Source of the DNA: Erythrobacter sp.
Lineage (GTDB): Bacteria > Pseudomonadota > Alphaproteobacteria > Sphingomonadales > Sphingomonadaceae
Assembly (NCBI GenBank): GCA_023653115.1
Contig: JAMNXO010000005.1
Location: 62,001 to 126,000, forward strand
Length of the DNA stretch: 64,000 bases
Direction of reading: 5' to 3'
Shown: in pieces, positions 24,310 through 33,572 of the stretch
Layout: every line of letters begins with the position of its first letter
Position numbering within the stretch: the stretch's first letter is position 1
Position numbers and translations under genes: made by a program
Notes under the pieces: generated by a model
Told to the model about the DNA's origin: nothing
The model's database searches: none
The model's input: only the letters and a program-made list of their open reading frames with translations

Positions 24310-25790
24310 CGCGCTGCCAGCTGCCCGGACAAGGCTGCCATAGGGACGCCGGCCGCCGGATGGGTCGCCCCGCCCGTGCAGTAAAGACCCTTCAGCCGCG
24401 TCTTGGGCCCTTGCCTCTGGAAAGAGGCCGCCCAGCCGTGTGACGCCCTGCCATAAAGAGCGCCGCCCGTGGCCGGGAACAGCCCCTCCCAGTCCTGCGG
24501 GGTCATGAGCTGATGCGGCAGCGGCTCCTCCAGCGTGAGACCGCAGCGTTTCAGCGTGGCCATCATGTTTCGGGTGCATCGCTCTCTCTCCTCGGACGAA
24601 TAGTGGTGAACGTCTCCATGGGCGGGGGCGTTGACGATGATCTGGATGCGCTCGCGCCCTTGCGGCGGCGGCGTATGTTCGCCTGCGCCGCGATCCATGG
24701 CGCAGACATAGACAGTGGGATCGCTGGGCGGCTGGCCGCTGGCGATCTCGCGGAACTCGCGCGCGTAATCGGGCGAGAAAAACACATTGTGGTGGCTGAG
24801 TGCAAAGCCCTCTGTCCGCGTGTGCGCATACCAGACGAGCGCCGAGAGCGAGCGTTTGGCGGGCGGTATCGCCGGCACCGCGCGGGCGGCATCCGCGCCG
24901 AAACGCCCCGTTGCCAGCGCCGCCGGATCGCCGTTGCAGATGACAATGTCCGCCGCGATCACCTCGCCGCTCACCAGCTTCACCCCGCTGGTGCGGCCCT
25001 TGGTGGCGAGGATATCCGCCACCGGCGCGCCGGTGCGCACCCTTGCGCCCTGCCTTTCGGCAAGAGCGGCAATCGCCTTGGCCAGCGCATGAATCCCGCC
25101 GTCGATCAGCCACACCCCGCGCGCCTCGACATCGGCAATCAGCATCAGCGTGGCGGGCGCTGCGAAAGGGGAGGATCCGCAATAGGTGGCATAGCGCCCG
25201 AACAATTGCCGAAGGCGCTGGTCCTTGAAGTGGCCGCCGAGCGCCTTCCACATCCCGTCAAACGGGCGCATCGCCAGCGCATCACCGATCCGCCACGGCC
25301 CGATCCGCCACATCATCGGCAACGGCGTGGAAGCCTTGTCGCCGCGCAGGAAGGGTTGTTCGAGCACCTTGAAGATGCGCGCTGCCTCCTTGCGGAAGGC
25401 GCTATAACCGCGCGCGGCCTCGGCCCCGGCAAAGGCGCCCACGGCGTCCTCGCTGCGGAGCGGATCGGCATAGAGATCAAGGTGGCCCGATGCGTCCCAC
25501 GCATGGCGCGCGATCACATCGGCGCGGGCGATGGTGACATGATCCTCGAGCCGCGACCCGCAGGCAGCGAACACCTCGTCGAAGACGGCGCGATAGGTGA
25601 ACACTGTCGGCCCGCCGTCAATTTCGGCGCCGTCGACGGGCACGCGGCGGGCTTTGCCGCCGACCCAGGCCTCTTTTTCGAGCACCGTGACGTCATGGCC
25701 CTGCGCTGCCAGCAGTGCAGCGCTGGTCAGCCCGCCAATTCCGGCCCCGATGACGGCGACTCGCGCGATGACCCGTTCTCCCTTCCTCAA
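24210..25790 (-). CDS. crtD: Acyclic carotenoid 3,4-desaturase (methoxyneurosporene desaturase)
   Basis: The product is about 519-526 aa, with the FAD-binding start ARVAVIGAGIGGLTSAALLA, EIDGGPTVFT, and the CrtI/CrtD signature GLYCTGGATHPAAGVPMAAL near the end. It introduces the C3-C4 double bond into hydroxylated carotenoids. TTG 25790 is the longest in-frame start, but the predicted transcript would begin only about 5 nt upstream. A strong Shine-Dalgarno (AAGGGAG) instead lies 8 nt before GTC-ATC-GCG, at the ATC (25769) where homologues start. About 30 residues after GQLAAR have no family resemblance and overlap crtC. crtD and crtC share one promoter. Confidence 0.92.
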   Translation of the reverse strand: MRKGERVIARVAVIGAGIGGLTSAALLAAQGHDVTVLEKEAWVGGKARRVPVDGAEIDGGPTVFTYRAVFDEVFAACGSRLEDHVTIARADVIARHAWDASGHLDLYADPLRSEDAVGAFAGAEAARGYSAFRKEAARIFKVLEQPFLRGDKASTPLPMMWRIGPWRIGDALAMRPFDGMWKALGGHFKDQRLRQLFGRYATYCGSSPFAAPATLMLIADVEARGVWLIDGGIHALAKAIAALAERQGARVRTGAPVADILATKGRTSGVKLVSGEVIAADIVICNGDPAALATGRFGADAARAVPAIPPAKRSLSALVWYAHTRTEGFALSHHNVFFSPDYAREFREIASGQPPSDPTVYVCAMDRGAGEHTPPPQGRERIQIIVNAPAHGDVHHYSSEERERCTRNMMATLKRCGLTLEEPLPHQLMTPQDWEGLFPATGGALYGRASHGWAASFQRQGPKTRLKGLYCTGGATHPAAGVPMAALSGQLAARVIAKDLASTRTSPRAAIPGGMSTRSATTGSTG

Positions 25791-25801
25791 TCCCCGCGAA
25801 T

Positions 25802-25842
25802 ATCATTGACCTTACGCGCGTCTCTGTCCAATTGTTTAGACA
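25802..25842 (-). promoter_or_regulatory. PpsR palindrome with overlapping crtD promoter
   Basis: TGTCCAATTGTTTAGACA (25825-25842) fits TGT-N12-ACA, the PpsR/CrtJ repressor consensus. Read on the minus strand, its distal half TGGACA (25825-25830) serves as a -35, followed by 17 bp and AATGAT (25802-25807) as the -10. The site lies between divergent crtDC and crtF and may repress both, but no clear -10 is visible on the crtF side. Confidence 0.8.
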
Positions 25843-25866
25843 TATGACCTGTAAAACACCCCGTCC

Positions 25867-26991
25867 GTGATCGATAAGGCCGCCATCCGGACGGGCTGGA
25901 TCAAGCGCCGCAACCGCGTCTTCGCCAATCCCCGCTTCCAGCACTGGGCCGCGCGCCTGCCGCTGATCCGCTGGATCGCGCGCAGCCGCGCCGATGCCGC
26001 GTTCGATCTGCTGGCCGGCTTTGCCTATTCGCAGGTCTTGCGCGCCTATGTCGAAAGCGGGCTGTTCGACATCCTGCAGGACGGCCCCCTGCCTGCGGCG
26101 GCCATCGCCCCGCGCATAGGGCTGAGCGAGGCGGCCGCCCTCACGCTGCTGCGCGCCGGACGGGCGCTGAGGCTGTCGGAAGAGGCCGCGCCGGACTGCT
26201 GGATGCTGGGCGAACAGGGCGCGGTGTTCGCCGCCAATGCCGGGGTGCAGGCGATGGTGCGCCATCACCGCCTGCTCTACGCCGATCTTGCCGATCCGAT
26301 GGGTTTGCTGCGGGCCGACCGGCGGGAGGCGACCTCGCTGTCGCGCTTCTGGACCTATGCGGGCGCGCTCCACGGCGCCACCGAGCGGGGCGCGCAAACC
26401 TCTGAATATTCCCAGCTAATGGCCGCATCGCAGCATTTCGTGGCAGACGAGGTGCTGGCATCGGTGTCATTCCGCAATGTCACCCGCCTGCTCGATGTCG
26501 GCGGCGGACACGGGGCGTTCCTGAAGGCGATCGGCACGGCCTGGCCGCAGCTTGAACTCGGACTGTTTGACTTGCCCGAAGTGGCGGACACCGGCCGCGC
26601 CGTGCTTGGCGAAGCGGTCGGCGCGGGGCGCGTGACGGCGCATCCCGGCAATTTCTTCAAGGATTCCATTCCCCAAGGCTACGACATGGTGTCCTTGATC
26701 CGGATCCTGCACGATCATGACGATGACCCCGCGCAAGGCCTGCTCGCCAATATCCGCGCCAGCCTTGCGCCGGGCGCGCGGCTGCTGATTGCCGAGCCGA
26801 TGGCGCAGATCCCCGGCGCAGAGCCGATGGGGGAGGCATTCTTCGGGCTGTATCTATGGGCGATGGGCTCTGGCCGTGCGCGCAGCCCGGCAGAAATCAT
26901 CGCCATGCTGAAGCGCGCCGGATTCGCCCGCGCTCAGGTCGTCGCAACTGCGCAACCGGTCAACGCAAGTGTCATAATCGCACAGGCCTGA
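25867..26991 (+). CDS. crtF: Hydroxyneurosporene O-methyltransferase
   Basis: The product is 374 aa with a GTG start (MIDKAAIRTGWIKRRNRVF). The N-terminal dimerisation region includes FANPRFQHWAARLPLIRWIA and AFDLLAGFAYSQVLRAYVES, typical of CrtF. The SAM-binding motif is LLDVGGGHGAFLKAI near residue 213, followed by FDLPEV. It methylates the C1 hydroxyl produced by CrtC, yielding methoxy carotenoids of the spheroidene or spirilloxanthin type. It is upstream of bchC on the plus strand. There is no obvious Shine-Dalgarno, so the start is moderately certain. Confidence 0.94.
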   Translation: MIDKAAIRTGWIKRRNRVFANPRFQHWAARLPLIRWIARSRADAAFDLLAGFAYSQVLRAYVESGLFDILQDGPLPAAAIAPRIGLSEAAALTLLRAGRALRLSEEAAPDCWMLGEQGAVFAANAGVQAMVRHHRLLYADLADPMGLLRADRREATSLSRFWTYAGALHGATERGAQTSEYSQLMAASQHFVADEVLASVSFRNVTRLLDVGGGHGAFLKAIGTAWPQLELGLFDLPEVADTGRAVLGEAVGAGRVTAHPGNFFKDSIPQGYDMVSLIRILHDHDDDPAQGLLANIRASLAPGARLLIAEPMAQIPGAEPMGEAFFGLYLWAMGSGRARSPAEIIAMLKRAGFARAQVVATAQPVNASVIIAQA

Positions 26992-26999
26992 GGGAAACT

Positions 27000-27040
27000 T
27001 GTCCATAAAATTTGACAGTCCAACACGTAAGGCGTAGCTA
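27000..27040 (+). promoter_or_regulatory. PpsR site and bchC-puf superoperon promoter
   Basis: TGTCCATAAAATTTGACA (27000-27017) is a perfect TGT-N12-ACA palindrome end. Its right half contains a consensus -35 TTGACA (27012-27017), then 17 bp and TAGCTA (27035-27040) as the -10. Repressor binding here would cover the -35. This promoter should drive bchCXYZ and read into pufBALM. Confidence 0.88.
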
Positions 27041-27118
27041 ACACTCGGCAGAACGTATCAATGGGCTAATCGAGTCGACGTTTCCGTCCTCGAAAAATCC
27101 CGACGGAGAGAGACAACG

Positions 27119-28066
27119 ATGGACACGCTGGCAGTCATTCTTGAAGCACCGGAGCGCCTGACGCTTCGGTCGCTCGAGATGAAGCCGGTGGAGGCCGCCG
27201 ATGTCGTGGTCGAGATCGCCTGGAGCGGGATCAGCACCGGCACCGAGAAGCTGTTGTGGACCGGGCGGATGCCGCCCTTCCCCGGCCTCGGCTATCCGCT
27301 GGTCCCCGGTTATGAATCCGTCGGCCGGATTATCGATGCCGGGATCGAAGCACGCGGCCGCATCGGCGACTGGGTGTTTGTGCCCGGCGCCAATTGCTAC
27401 ACCGAAGCGCGCGGATTGTTTGGCGGAACGGCCAAACGCGTGATCGTGCCTTCGGCCCGCGCCATGCCGATCCCCGAACATCTCGGCGCTTCCGGCGTGC
27501 TGTGCGCGCTGGCGGCCACCGCGCTCCATGCCATCAAGGGCGGCTTCCATCACCGCGATGCCCTGCCCGATCTGATCATCGGCCACGGCGTGCTTGGCCG
27601 CCTGCTCGCCCGCCTGACATTGGCGCTGGGCGGAAAGCCGCCCACGGTGTGGGAAACCAACCCCGCGCGCCGCACCGGCACGGCCGGCTACGCCGCGATC
27701 GACCCGAACGAGGACGAGCGCCGCGATTATCACGCGATCTATGATGCCAGCGGCGATGCCGGCCTGATCGATACGCTGGTGCAGCGCCTCGCCAAAGGCG
27801 GCGAGATCGTGCTTGCCGGCTTCTATTCCGAACGTGTCAGCTTCGCCTTCCCGGCGGCTTTCATGAAGGAAGCCCATTTCCGCGTGGCCGCCGAATGGCA
27901 GCCCGGCGATCTGGCTGAAACCCGCGCCCTGATCGAGTGCGGCCGGCTGGATCTCAAAGACCTTGTCACCAACCGCCGCCCGGCGGGTGAGGCAACCGAA
28001 GCTTATCCGCAGGCATTCACCGATCCCGATTGTCTCAAGATGGTTCTTGATTGGAGCAATTGCTGA
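27119..28066 (+). CDS. bchC: Bacteriochlorophyllide a dehydrogenase
   Basis: The product is 315 aa with GGAGAGAGAC before the ATG. It is a medium-chain dehydrogenase-like protein with [20 protein letters not shown] and [16 protein letters not shown] near the N-terminus and a nucleotide-binding region around [15 protein letters not shown]. BchC oxidises the 3-hydroxyethyl group to 3-acetyl on ring A in bacteriochlorophyll a formation. It is the first gene behind the PpsR-type promoter. Its stop overlaps the bchX start as TGATG (28064-28068). Confidence 0.96.
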   Translation: MDTLAVILEAPERLTLRSLEMKPVEAADVVVEIAWSGISTGTEKLLWTGRMPPFPGLGYPLVPGYESVGRIIDAGIEARGRIGDWVFVPGANCYTEARGLFGGTAKRVIVPSARAMPIPEHLGASGVLCALAATALHAIKGGFHHRDALPDLIIGHGVLGRLLARLTLALGGKPPTVWETNPARRTGTAGYAAIDPNEDERRDYHAIYDASGDAGLIDTLVQRLAKGGEIVLAGFYSERVSFAFPAAFMKEAHFRVAAEWQPGDLAETRALIECGRLDLKDLVTNRRPAGEATEAYPQAFTDPDCLKMVLDWSNC

Positions 28067-29070
28067 TGTCGATACTCGAAACCCGCACCCTTGAAGATCA
28101 GGCAGCGATGCTGCGTGATGAAGCGGGCCAGGAACCTGATCCGGTTCACACCGGCGAAGTGACCAAGGAAACGCAGATCATCGCGATCTACGGCAAGGGC
28201 GGCAGCGGCAAGAGCTTCGCGCTGTCCAACCTCAGCTACATGATGGCCCAGCAGGGCAAGCGCGTGCTGCTGATCGGCTGCGATCCCAAGTCCGATACCA
28301 CCAGCCTGCTGTTCGGCGGCAAGAGCTGCCCGACGATCATCGAAACCTCGTCGAAGAAGAAGCTGGCCGGCGAGGAAGTGCGCATCGAGGATGTGTGCTT
28401 CCAGCGCGACGGCGTGTTCGCGATGGAACTGGGCGGCCCCGAAGTCGGTCGCGGCTGCGGTGGTCGCGGCATCATCCACGGGTTCGAACTGCTCGAAAAG
28501 CTGGGCTTCCACGATTGGGGCTTTGATTACGTCCTGCTCGATTTCCTCGGCGACGTGGTGTGCGGCGGGTTCGGCCTGCCGATCGCCCGCGATATGTGCC
28601 AGAAGGTGATCGTGGTCGGATCGAACGACCTGCAATCGCTCTATGTCGCCAACAATGTCTGCCAGGCGGTGGAATATTTCCGCAAGATGGGTGGCAATGT
28701 CGGCGTGGCCGGCATGATCATCAACAAGGATGATGGCACGGGCGAAGCCCACGCCTTCGCCGAAGCGGTCGGCATCCCGGTGCTCACCGCGATCCCCGCC
28801 AACGAGGATATTCGCCGCAAGAGCGCGAATTACCAGATTATCGGCATCCCCGGCGGCGAATGGGCAAGCCTGTTTGAAGACCTCGCGGTCAACGTCGCCG
28901 AAGCACCCCCGGTGCGCCCCACCCCGCTGACACAGGACGGCCTGCTCGGCCTGTTCAGCTCTGATGTGACCGGCGGCGATGTCCAACTGGTGCCCGCAAC
29001 CCAGGCCGACATGCGCGGCGGCGTGTTCGAAACGCGCCCGACCCTCGAAGTGGTTTACGACGAAGCATGA
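28066..29070 (+). CDS. bchX: Chlorophyllide a reductase, iron protein subunit X
   Basis: The product is 334 aa from ATG 28066; in-frame codons further upstream lie inside bchC. It is a NifH-like ATPase with P-loop YGKGGSGKS (42-50) and cluster-binding cysteines at about 131 (GRGCGGRG) and 166 (GDVVCGGFG), which bridge a 4Fe-4S cluster between two monomers. It passes electrons in an ATP-dependent manner to BchYZ, which reduces the C7-C8 double bond of ring B. It overlaps bchY as ATGA (29067-29070). A charged N-terminal extension of about 35 residues precedes the P-loop, as usual for BchX. Confidence 0.97.
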   Translation: MSILETRTLEDQAAMLRDEAGQEPDPVHTGEVTKETQIIAIYGKGGSGKSFALSNLSYMMAQQGKRVLLIGCDPKSDTTSLLFGGKSCPTIIETSSKKKLAGEEVRIEDVCFQRDGVFAMELGGPEVGRGCGGRGIIHGFELLEKLGFHDWGFDYVLLDFLGDVVCGGFGLPIARDMCQKVIVVGSNDLQSLYVANNVCQAVEYFRKMGGNVGVAGMIINKDDGTGEAHAFAEAVGIPVLTAIPANEDIRRKSANYQIIGIPGGEWASLFEDLAVNVAEAPPVRPTPLTQDGLLGLFSSDVTGGDVQLVPATQADMRGGVFETRPTLEVVYDEA

Positions 29071-30620
29071 GCGATCATAACGCCTTTGCACCCCAGCGCG
29101 CCGCTGACCGGATCGATCTCGTTCCCGGCGCGGCAGGTGATAGCGGCGGCGCTTGCGCCTCCAAAGACACCATGCGCGAAGCCGCGCGCGCCGCGGGCAA
29201 GAGCGATATTCTCGATCAATACGCTGCCGACTATCCGGTTGATCCGAAGGCCGGCCCGCATGATCAGCCGCAATCGATGTGTCCGGCTTTCGGCTCGCTT
29301 CGGGTGGGCCTGAGAATGCGGCGCACCGCAACCGTGCTCTCGGGCTCGGCCTGCTGCGTGTACGGCCTCACCTTCACCTCGCACTTCTACGGCGCCCGCC
29401 GCACCGTCGGCTACGTGCCGTTCAGCTCGGAAACGCTGGTCACCGGCAAGCTGTTCGAGGACATCAAGGAAGCGGTTGAAAATCTCGCCGATCCTGAACT
29501 GTATGATGCGATCATCGTCACCAACCTGTGCGTGCCGACCGCAAGCGGCGTGCCGCTGCGGCTGCTGAAAAAGCAGATCAACGGCGTGCGGATTGTCGGC
29601 ATCGATGTCCCCGGCTTCGGCATCCCCACGCACGCCGAGGCCAAGGATGTGCTGGCCGGCGCGATGCTCAATTACGCCCGCGAAGAAGTGAAGGCCGGCC
29701 CGGTTGCCGCGCCGCGCGAACGCACGGACAAGCCCACCGTCGCGCTTCTGGGCGAGATGTTCCCGGCCGATCCGGTGGTGATTGGCCAGATGCTTGCGCC
29801 GCTCGGCCTTGCTGCTGGCCCGGTTGTGCCGACCCGCGAATGGCGCGAGCTTTATGCTGCACTGGATTGCGCCGTGGTCGCTGCGATCCACCCGTTCTAC
29901 ACCGCCAGCATCCGCGAATTCGAAGCCGCAGGCCGGCCAATCGTGGGCTCGGCTCCGGTGGGCGCGGATGGCACGGCGGCTTGGCTGCAAAGCCTGGGCG
30001 ATACGCTCGGCCTGCCGCAAGCATCGGTCGAGGGCGTCAAGAACACGATGATCGCTGCCTGCAAGGGCGCGCTCGAAAAGATGCCGATCAAGGGCCGCAT
30101 CACGGTTTCGGGCTATGAAGGCTCCGAACTGCTGGTCGCCCGCCTGCTGGTCGAAAGCGGCGCGGATGTGCGCTATGTCGGCTCGGCCTGCCCGAAAACC
30201 CGCTGGTCGGATGCTGACCGCGAATGGCTCGAAGCGCGCGGCGTGCAGATCCAGTTCCGCGCGAGCCTTGAACAGGACATCGCCGCGGTCGAGGAATACC
30301 GTCCCGATCTGGCCATCGGCACCACCCCGGTTGTGCAATATGCCAAATCCAGGGCGATCCCTTCGCTCTACTTCACCAACCTCATCTCGGCCCGTCCGCT
30401 GATGGGCCCGGCGGGCGCTGGCAGCCTGGCCACAGTGATCAACGCGGCGATGGGCAACAAGGCGCGCTTCGATGCGATGCGCGATTTCTTCGAAGGCGTC
30501 GGCACCGAACACGCCGCCGGCGTGTGGGAAGAACTCCCCGTCGACCGGCCCAAGTTCCGCAAGAAATACGCTGCGCTCAATGATGCCGCACGCAAGGCAT
30601 CGGAGGCGATCGGCTCATGA
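29067..30620 (+). CDS. bchY: Chlorophyllide a reductase subunit Y
   Basis: The product is 517 aa, a NifD/BchN-like catalytic subunit. Conserved segments include [20 protein letters not shown] and [19 protein letters not shown], with cysteines that ligate the 4Fe-4S cluster, and [20 protein letters not shown] and [16 protein letters not shown] late in the protein. With BchZ it binds chlorophyllide a and reduces ring B using electrons from BchX. It overlaps bchX and bchZ as ATGA on both sides, so the three subunits should be made in linked amounts. Confidence 0.97.
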   Translation: MSDHNAFAPQRAADRIDLVPGAAGDSGGACASKDTMREAARAAGKSDILDQYAADYPVDPKAGPHDQPQSMCPAFGSLRVGLRMRRTATVLSGSACCVYGLTFTSHFYGARRTVGYVPFSSETLVTGKLFEDIKEAVENLADPELYDAIIVTNLCVPTASGVPLRLLKKQINGVRIVGIDVPGFGIPTHAEAKDVLAGAMLNYAREEVKAGPVAAPRERTDKPTVALLGEMFPADPVVIGQMLAPLGLAAGPVVPTREWRELYAALDCAVVAAIHPFYTASIREFEAAGRPIVGSAPVGADGTAAWLQSLGDTLGLPQASVEGVKNTMIAACKGALEKMPIKGRITVSGYEGSELLVARLLVESGADVRYVGSACPKTRWSDADREWLEARGVQIQFRASLEQDIAAVEEYRPDLAIGTTPVVQYAKSRAIPSLYFTNLISARPLMGPAGAGSLATVINAAMGNKARFDAMRDFFEGVGTEHAAGVWEELPVDRPKFRKKYAALNDAARKASEAIGS

Positions 30621-32062
30621 GCCTCGTCCTCGATCATGATCGCGCCGGCGGATACTGGGGCGCAACCTACGTCTTCACTGCGGTGAAGGGCTTGCAGGTC
30701 ATCATTGATGGCCCGGTGGGCTGCGAGAACCTGCCTGTCACATCCGTGCTGCACTACACCGACGCGCTGCCCCCGCACGAGCTGCCGATTGTCGTGACTG
30801 GCCTTGGCGAGGAAGAGCTCGGCAAAACCGGCACCGAAGGCGCGATGAAGCGCGCATGGCAGGCGCTCGATACCGAGCTTCCCGCCGTGGTCGTCACCGG
30901 CTCGATTGCCGAGATGATCGGCGGCGGCGTGACGCCTGAAGGCACCAACATCAAGCGCTTCCTGCCGCGCACCATTGACGAAGATCAGTGGCAATCGGCA
31001 GACCGCGCGCTGACCTGGCTGTGGACCGAATTCGGCCCCAAGAAGATGCCCGCCCCGCGCGAGCGGCGCGAAGGCGAGAAGCCGCGCGTCAACATCATCG
31101 GCCCGGCCTACGGCATGTTCAATATGCCATCCGATCTGGCCGAAATCCGCCGCCTGGTCGAAGGCATCGGCGCTGAAGTCGGCATGGCGTTCCCCCTGGG
31201 CAGCCACCTCGCCGACATCCGCGATCTGGCCACCAGCGACGCCAATGTCTGCATGTACCGCGAATATGGCCGCAACCTGTGCGAGACGCTGGAACGGCCC
31301 TATTTCCAGGCGCCCGTCGGCCTCAGCCAGACGACCAAGTTCCTGCGCGCTTTGGCGGCCGAACTCGGGCTTGATCCCGAACCCTTCATCGAGCGCGAGA
31401 AGCACACCACCATCAAGCCGCTGTGGGACTTGTGGCGTTCGGTCACGCAGGATTTCTTCGGCACGGCGAGCTTCGGCATCGTCGCCAACGAAACCTATGC
31501 GCGCGGCATCCGCCACTTCCTCGAAGACGACATGGGCCTGCCCTGCAACTTCGCGTTTTCGCGCTGCGCCGGGGTCAAGCCGGTGAACGAACAGGTGCGC
31601 GCCGCGATCTATGCCAACCCGCCGCTGGTGATGTTCGGCAGCTATAACGAACGCATGTACATGGCCGAGTGCGGCGCGCGCGGGATGTATATCCCGGCGA
31701 GCTTCCCGGGCGCGGCCATCCGCCGCCACACCGGCACGCCGTTCATGGGCTATTCGGGCGCGACCTATCTGGTGCAGGAAGTGTGCAATGCGCTGTTTGA
31801 TGCGCTGTTCCACATCCTCCCGCTCGGCACCGAGCTCGACAAGGTCGATCCGACCCCGGCGCGCAGCCTGGCGGAATTGACCTGGGACATCGACGCCAAG
31901 GCGCGGCTTGACCAGCTGGTCGAAGCCCAGCCCGTGCTGATCCGCATTTCCGCTGCCAAGCGCCTGCGCGATGCGGCCGAGCGGACCGCACGCCAGCGCG
32001 GCGCAGCGATTGTTACGGCAGACTGCCTCGCCGAGGCGCTGCTTGAAGGAGCGGGAGCATGA
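30617..32062 (+). CDS. bchZ: Chlorophyllide a reductase subunit Z
   Basis: The product is 481 aa, a NifK/BchB-like subunit. It begins [20 protein letters not shown], with [20 protein letters not shown] carrying a cluster-ligand cysteine and [20 protein letters not shown]. The C-terminal part has [13 protein letters not shown] and a small helical tail with [17 protein letters not shown], the light-independent reductase C-terminal domain. It pairs with BchY. The stop lies inside a perfect 12-bp palindrome GCATGATCATGC (32057-32068). The puf genes follow after 162 bp. Confidence 0.97.
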   Translation: MSLVLDHDRAGGYWGATYVFTAVKGLQVIIDGPVGCENLPVTSVLHYTDALPPHELPIVVTGLGEEELGKTGTEGAMKRAWQALDTELPAVVVTGSIAEMIGGGVTPEGTNIKRFLPRTIDEDQWQSADRALTWLWTEFGPKKMPAPRERREGEKPRVNIIGPAYGMFNMPSDLAEIRRLVEGIGAEVGMAFPLGSHLADIRDLATSDANVCMYREYGRNLCETLERPYFQAPVGLSQTTKFLRALAAELGLDPEPFIEREKHTTIKPLWDLWRSVTQDFFGTASFGIVANETYARGIRHFLEDDMGLPCNFAFSRCAGVKPVNEQVRAAIYANPPLVMFGSYNERMYMAECGARGMYIPASFPGAAIRRHTGTPFMGYSGATYLVQEVCNALFDALFHILPLGTELDKVDPTPARSLAELTWDIDAKARLDQLVEAQPVLIRISAAKRLRDAAERTARQRGAAIVTADCLAEALLEGAGA

Positions 32063-32259
32063 TCATGCACGCCCGATCCAACCCTTTGTCGCTGGTGCGT
32101 ATCGCGCCAGCACAAGCCCATGCCCCCACCAAGGGGGCTCTCCAATCCACGTGGGGGATCACGCGGGGACGCCGACGGGGGCCATTTGGCTCCCAATCAC
32201 ACCCAACTGAACGGAGAAAACCCGATGAACGAACGTATCGGAACTCACCTGACGCCTGA
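32059..32259 (+). CDS. Possible 66-codon leader ORF in the pufQ position
   Basis: ATG 32059 overlaps the bchZ stop as ATGA and has GAAGGAG about 7-8 nt upstream. The frame runs 66 codons and ends 35 nt inside pufB in another frame. The product has no membrane helix and no resemblance to PufQ. It may be a non-functional frame, or a translated leader affecting pufB expression. Coding potential is weak. Confidence 0.22.
   Translation: MIMHARSNPLSLVRIAPAQAHAPTKGALQSTWGITRGRRRGPFGSQSHPTERRKPDERTYRNSPDA
32177..32194 (+). promoter_or_regulatory. mRNA hairpin upstream of pufB
   Basis: GGGGGCC pairs with GGCTCCC (one G-U) around the tetraloop ATTT, about 30 nt before the pufB start and just before its Shine-Dalgarno CGGAGAAAA. 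It could stabilise the pufBA message at its 5' side or mark a processing site. Confidence 0.4.
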
Positions 32260-32365
32260 AGAGGCACAGGAAATCCACAAGGGCTTCATGGGGACGTTTG
32301 TCCTTTATGTGGCGATCGCTTTGGTCGCTCATGCCCTGATGTGGGCCTACAAGCCCTGGCTCTAA
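32225..32365 (+). CDS. pufB: Light-harvesting complex 1 beta subunit
   Basis: The product is 46 aa with CGGAGAAAA upstream of the ATG. It starts [20 protein letters not shown], then one membrane helix with FVLYVAIALVAHALMWAYKP. His36, in the A-x3-H motif, is the axial ligand of bacteriochlorophyll, and His18 is the second conserved histidine at the membrane edge. The WAYKPWL end is typical of LH1 beta. It pairs with PufA to form the ring around the reaction centre. The gene order pufB-A-L-M is that of purple bacteria. Confidence 0.97.
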   Translation: MNERIGTHLTPEEAQEIHKGFMGTFVLYVAIALVAHALMWAYKPWL

Positions 32366-32441
32366 TTCGATCATGATCGCGTCTGTCCTGCATTCCGCAG
32401 GCGGCGTCAGCATCTGATCGGTACACGAAAGGAATTTTCCC

Positions 32442-32636
32442 ATGTGGAGAGTTTGGTTTTATTTTGACATCCGCCGCGCACTCGTAGCGCTCCATGTTGG
32501 TCTCGCTGTTCTGGCGTTCACCATCCACTTCATCCTGCTCAGCACGGATCGCTACAACTGGCTCGAGCGCGCTCCTGGCGCACCCGCTCCGGTTCAGGCT
32601 GCTATCGAATCGTCGGAAGCTCCGGCGGCAGGATAG
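32442..32636 (+). CDS. pufA: Light-harvesting complex 1 alpha subunit
   Basis: The product is 64 aa, preceded by AAAGGAATTTTCCC. MWRVWFYFDIRRALVALHVG leads into one membrane helix; His29 in AFTIH is the bacteriochlorophyll ligand, followed by LLSTDRYNWLE typical of LH1 alpha. The C-terminal 20 residues are Ala/Pro-rich (APGAPAPVQAAIE) and probably disordered or trimmed. The 76-bp gap from pufB contains the palindrome CGATCATGATCG. pufL follows after 97 bp containing a strong hairpin. Confidence 0.97.
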   Translation: MWRVWFYFDIRRALVALHVGLAVLAFTIHFILLSTDRYNWLERAPGAPAPVQAAIESSEAPAAG

Positions 32637-32653
32637 TCCTGATCGAAATGTGA

Positions 32654-32680
32654 GGGGGCAGGTTCGCCTGCCTGCCTCCT
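32654..32680 (+). promoter_or_regulatory. Intercistronic hairpin between pufA and pufL
   Basis: GGCAGG (32657-32662) and CCTGCC (32667-32672) form a perfect stem around the loop TTCG, and flanking G and C runs can extend it. In Rhodobacter a hairpin in this place stabilises the pufBA segment and sets a high LH1 to reaction-centre ratio; the same role is inferred here. Confidence 0.7.
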
Positions 32681-32733
32681 AACACCTTTTCGACAATTCA
32701 AACGCCCGCCTTACTGGCGGGGAGGATGGACCT

Positions 32734-33558
32734 ATGGCGCTCCTTAGTTTCGAGCGGAAATACCGCGTTCGCGGTGGCACATTAATCGGCGGCGACCTTT
32801 TCGACTTCTGGGTCGGGCCGTTTTATGTCGGATTCTTTGGAGTAACGACGGCAATTGCTGCGCTGCTTGGCACGGCACTTATATTTGCCGCGGCCACCCA
32901 AGGTCCGACACTCAACCCCTGGCTTATCTCGATCAATCCGCCATCGATTGAAGCTGGCCTTGCCTTTGCTCCGCTGAAAGAAGGCGGATACTGGCAGGTG
33001 ATTACCGCCTGCGCGGTTGTCGCCTTCTCTTCGTGGGTGCTGCGTCAGGCAGAAATCTCGCGCAAGCTGGGCATGAGCTACCACGTCCCGATCGCCTTCA
33101 GCGTCGCCGTGTTCGCCTATGTCACGCTCAATGTGATCCGTCCCTTGTGGATGGGCGCATGGGGCAATGGCTTCCCCTATGGCATCTGGACCCACCTCGA
33201 ATGGGTTTCGGGCGTCGGCTATGCCTTCGGCAACTTCCACTACAACCCTGTGCACATGCTCGCGATCACGTTCTTCTTCACGAACTGTCTCGCGCTCGCA
33301 CTGCATGGCGGCCTGGTGCTGTCGGCGGTCAACACCACCGGCGGAACCGACGTGAAGACGCCGGAATATGAAGACACCTACTTCCGTGACTTCATCGGCT
33401 ACTCGGTCGGCACGCTCGGCATTCACCGGGTGGGGCTCTTCCTCGCGCTTAGCGCAGGGTTCTGGAGCGCCATCTGCATCGTCATTTCCGGCACTCTGTA
33501 TGTCGGCAGCTGGATCGAATTCTGGGATTTCTGGAAGAAGATCCCGATCTGGTCGTAA
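32734..33558 (+). CDS. pufL: Photosynthetic reaction centre L subunit
   Basis: The product is 274 aa with five membrane helices. It starts [20 protein letters not shown], the invariant RC-L beginning. His154 (IWTHLEW) and His174 (NPVHMLAI) correspond to the bacteriochlorophyll ligands, and His191 (LALHGGL) and His231 (LGIHRVG) to the non-haem iron ligands, each one position later than in Rhodobacter. It binds the primary donor, one bacteriopheophytin branch and the QB pocket. A GGAGG motif precedes the ATG. It is followed by pufM after 14 bp. Confidence 0.98.
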   Translation: MALLSFERKYRVRGGTLIGGDLFDFWVGPFYVGFFGVTTAIAALLGTALIFAAATQGPTLNPWLISINPPSIEAGLAFAPLKEGGYWQVITACAVVAFSSWVLRQAEISRKLGMSYHVPIAFSVAVFAYVTLNVIRPLWMGAWGNGFPYGIWTHLEWVSGVGYAFGNFHYNPVHMLAITFFFTNCLALALHGGLVLSAVNTTGGTDVKTPEYEDTYFRDFIGYSVGTLGIHRVGLFLALSAGFWSAICIVISGTLYVGSWIEFWDFWKKIPIWS

Positions 33559-33572
33559 GGAGCACCTGAACC

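Noticed and set aside
24310-25251. Extension of the crtC frame far into crtD (626 codons)
   Set aside because: The extra N-terminal part is out of frame with the conserved CrtD coding sequence and unlike CrtC; it is open only because of base composition.
25843-25866. A crtF promoter matching the five-promoter pattern
   Set aside because: The TAGACA half plus 17 bp leads to CCCGTC, which is not a credible -10.
32059-32224. A pufQ gene between bchZ and pufB
   Set aside because: No membrane-helix ORF resembling PufQ is present in any frame; only a polar 66-codon frame exists, listed at low confidence.
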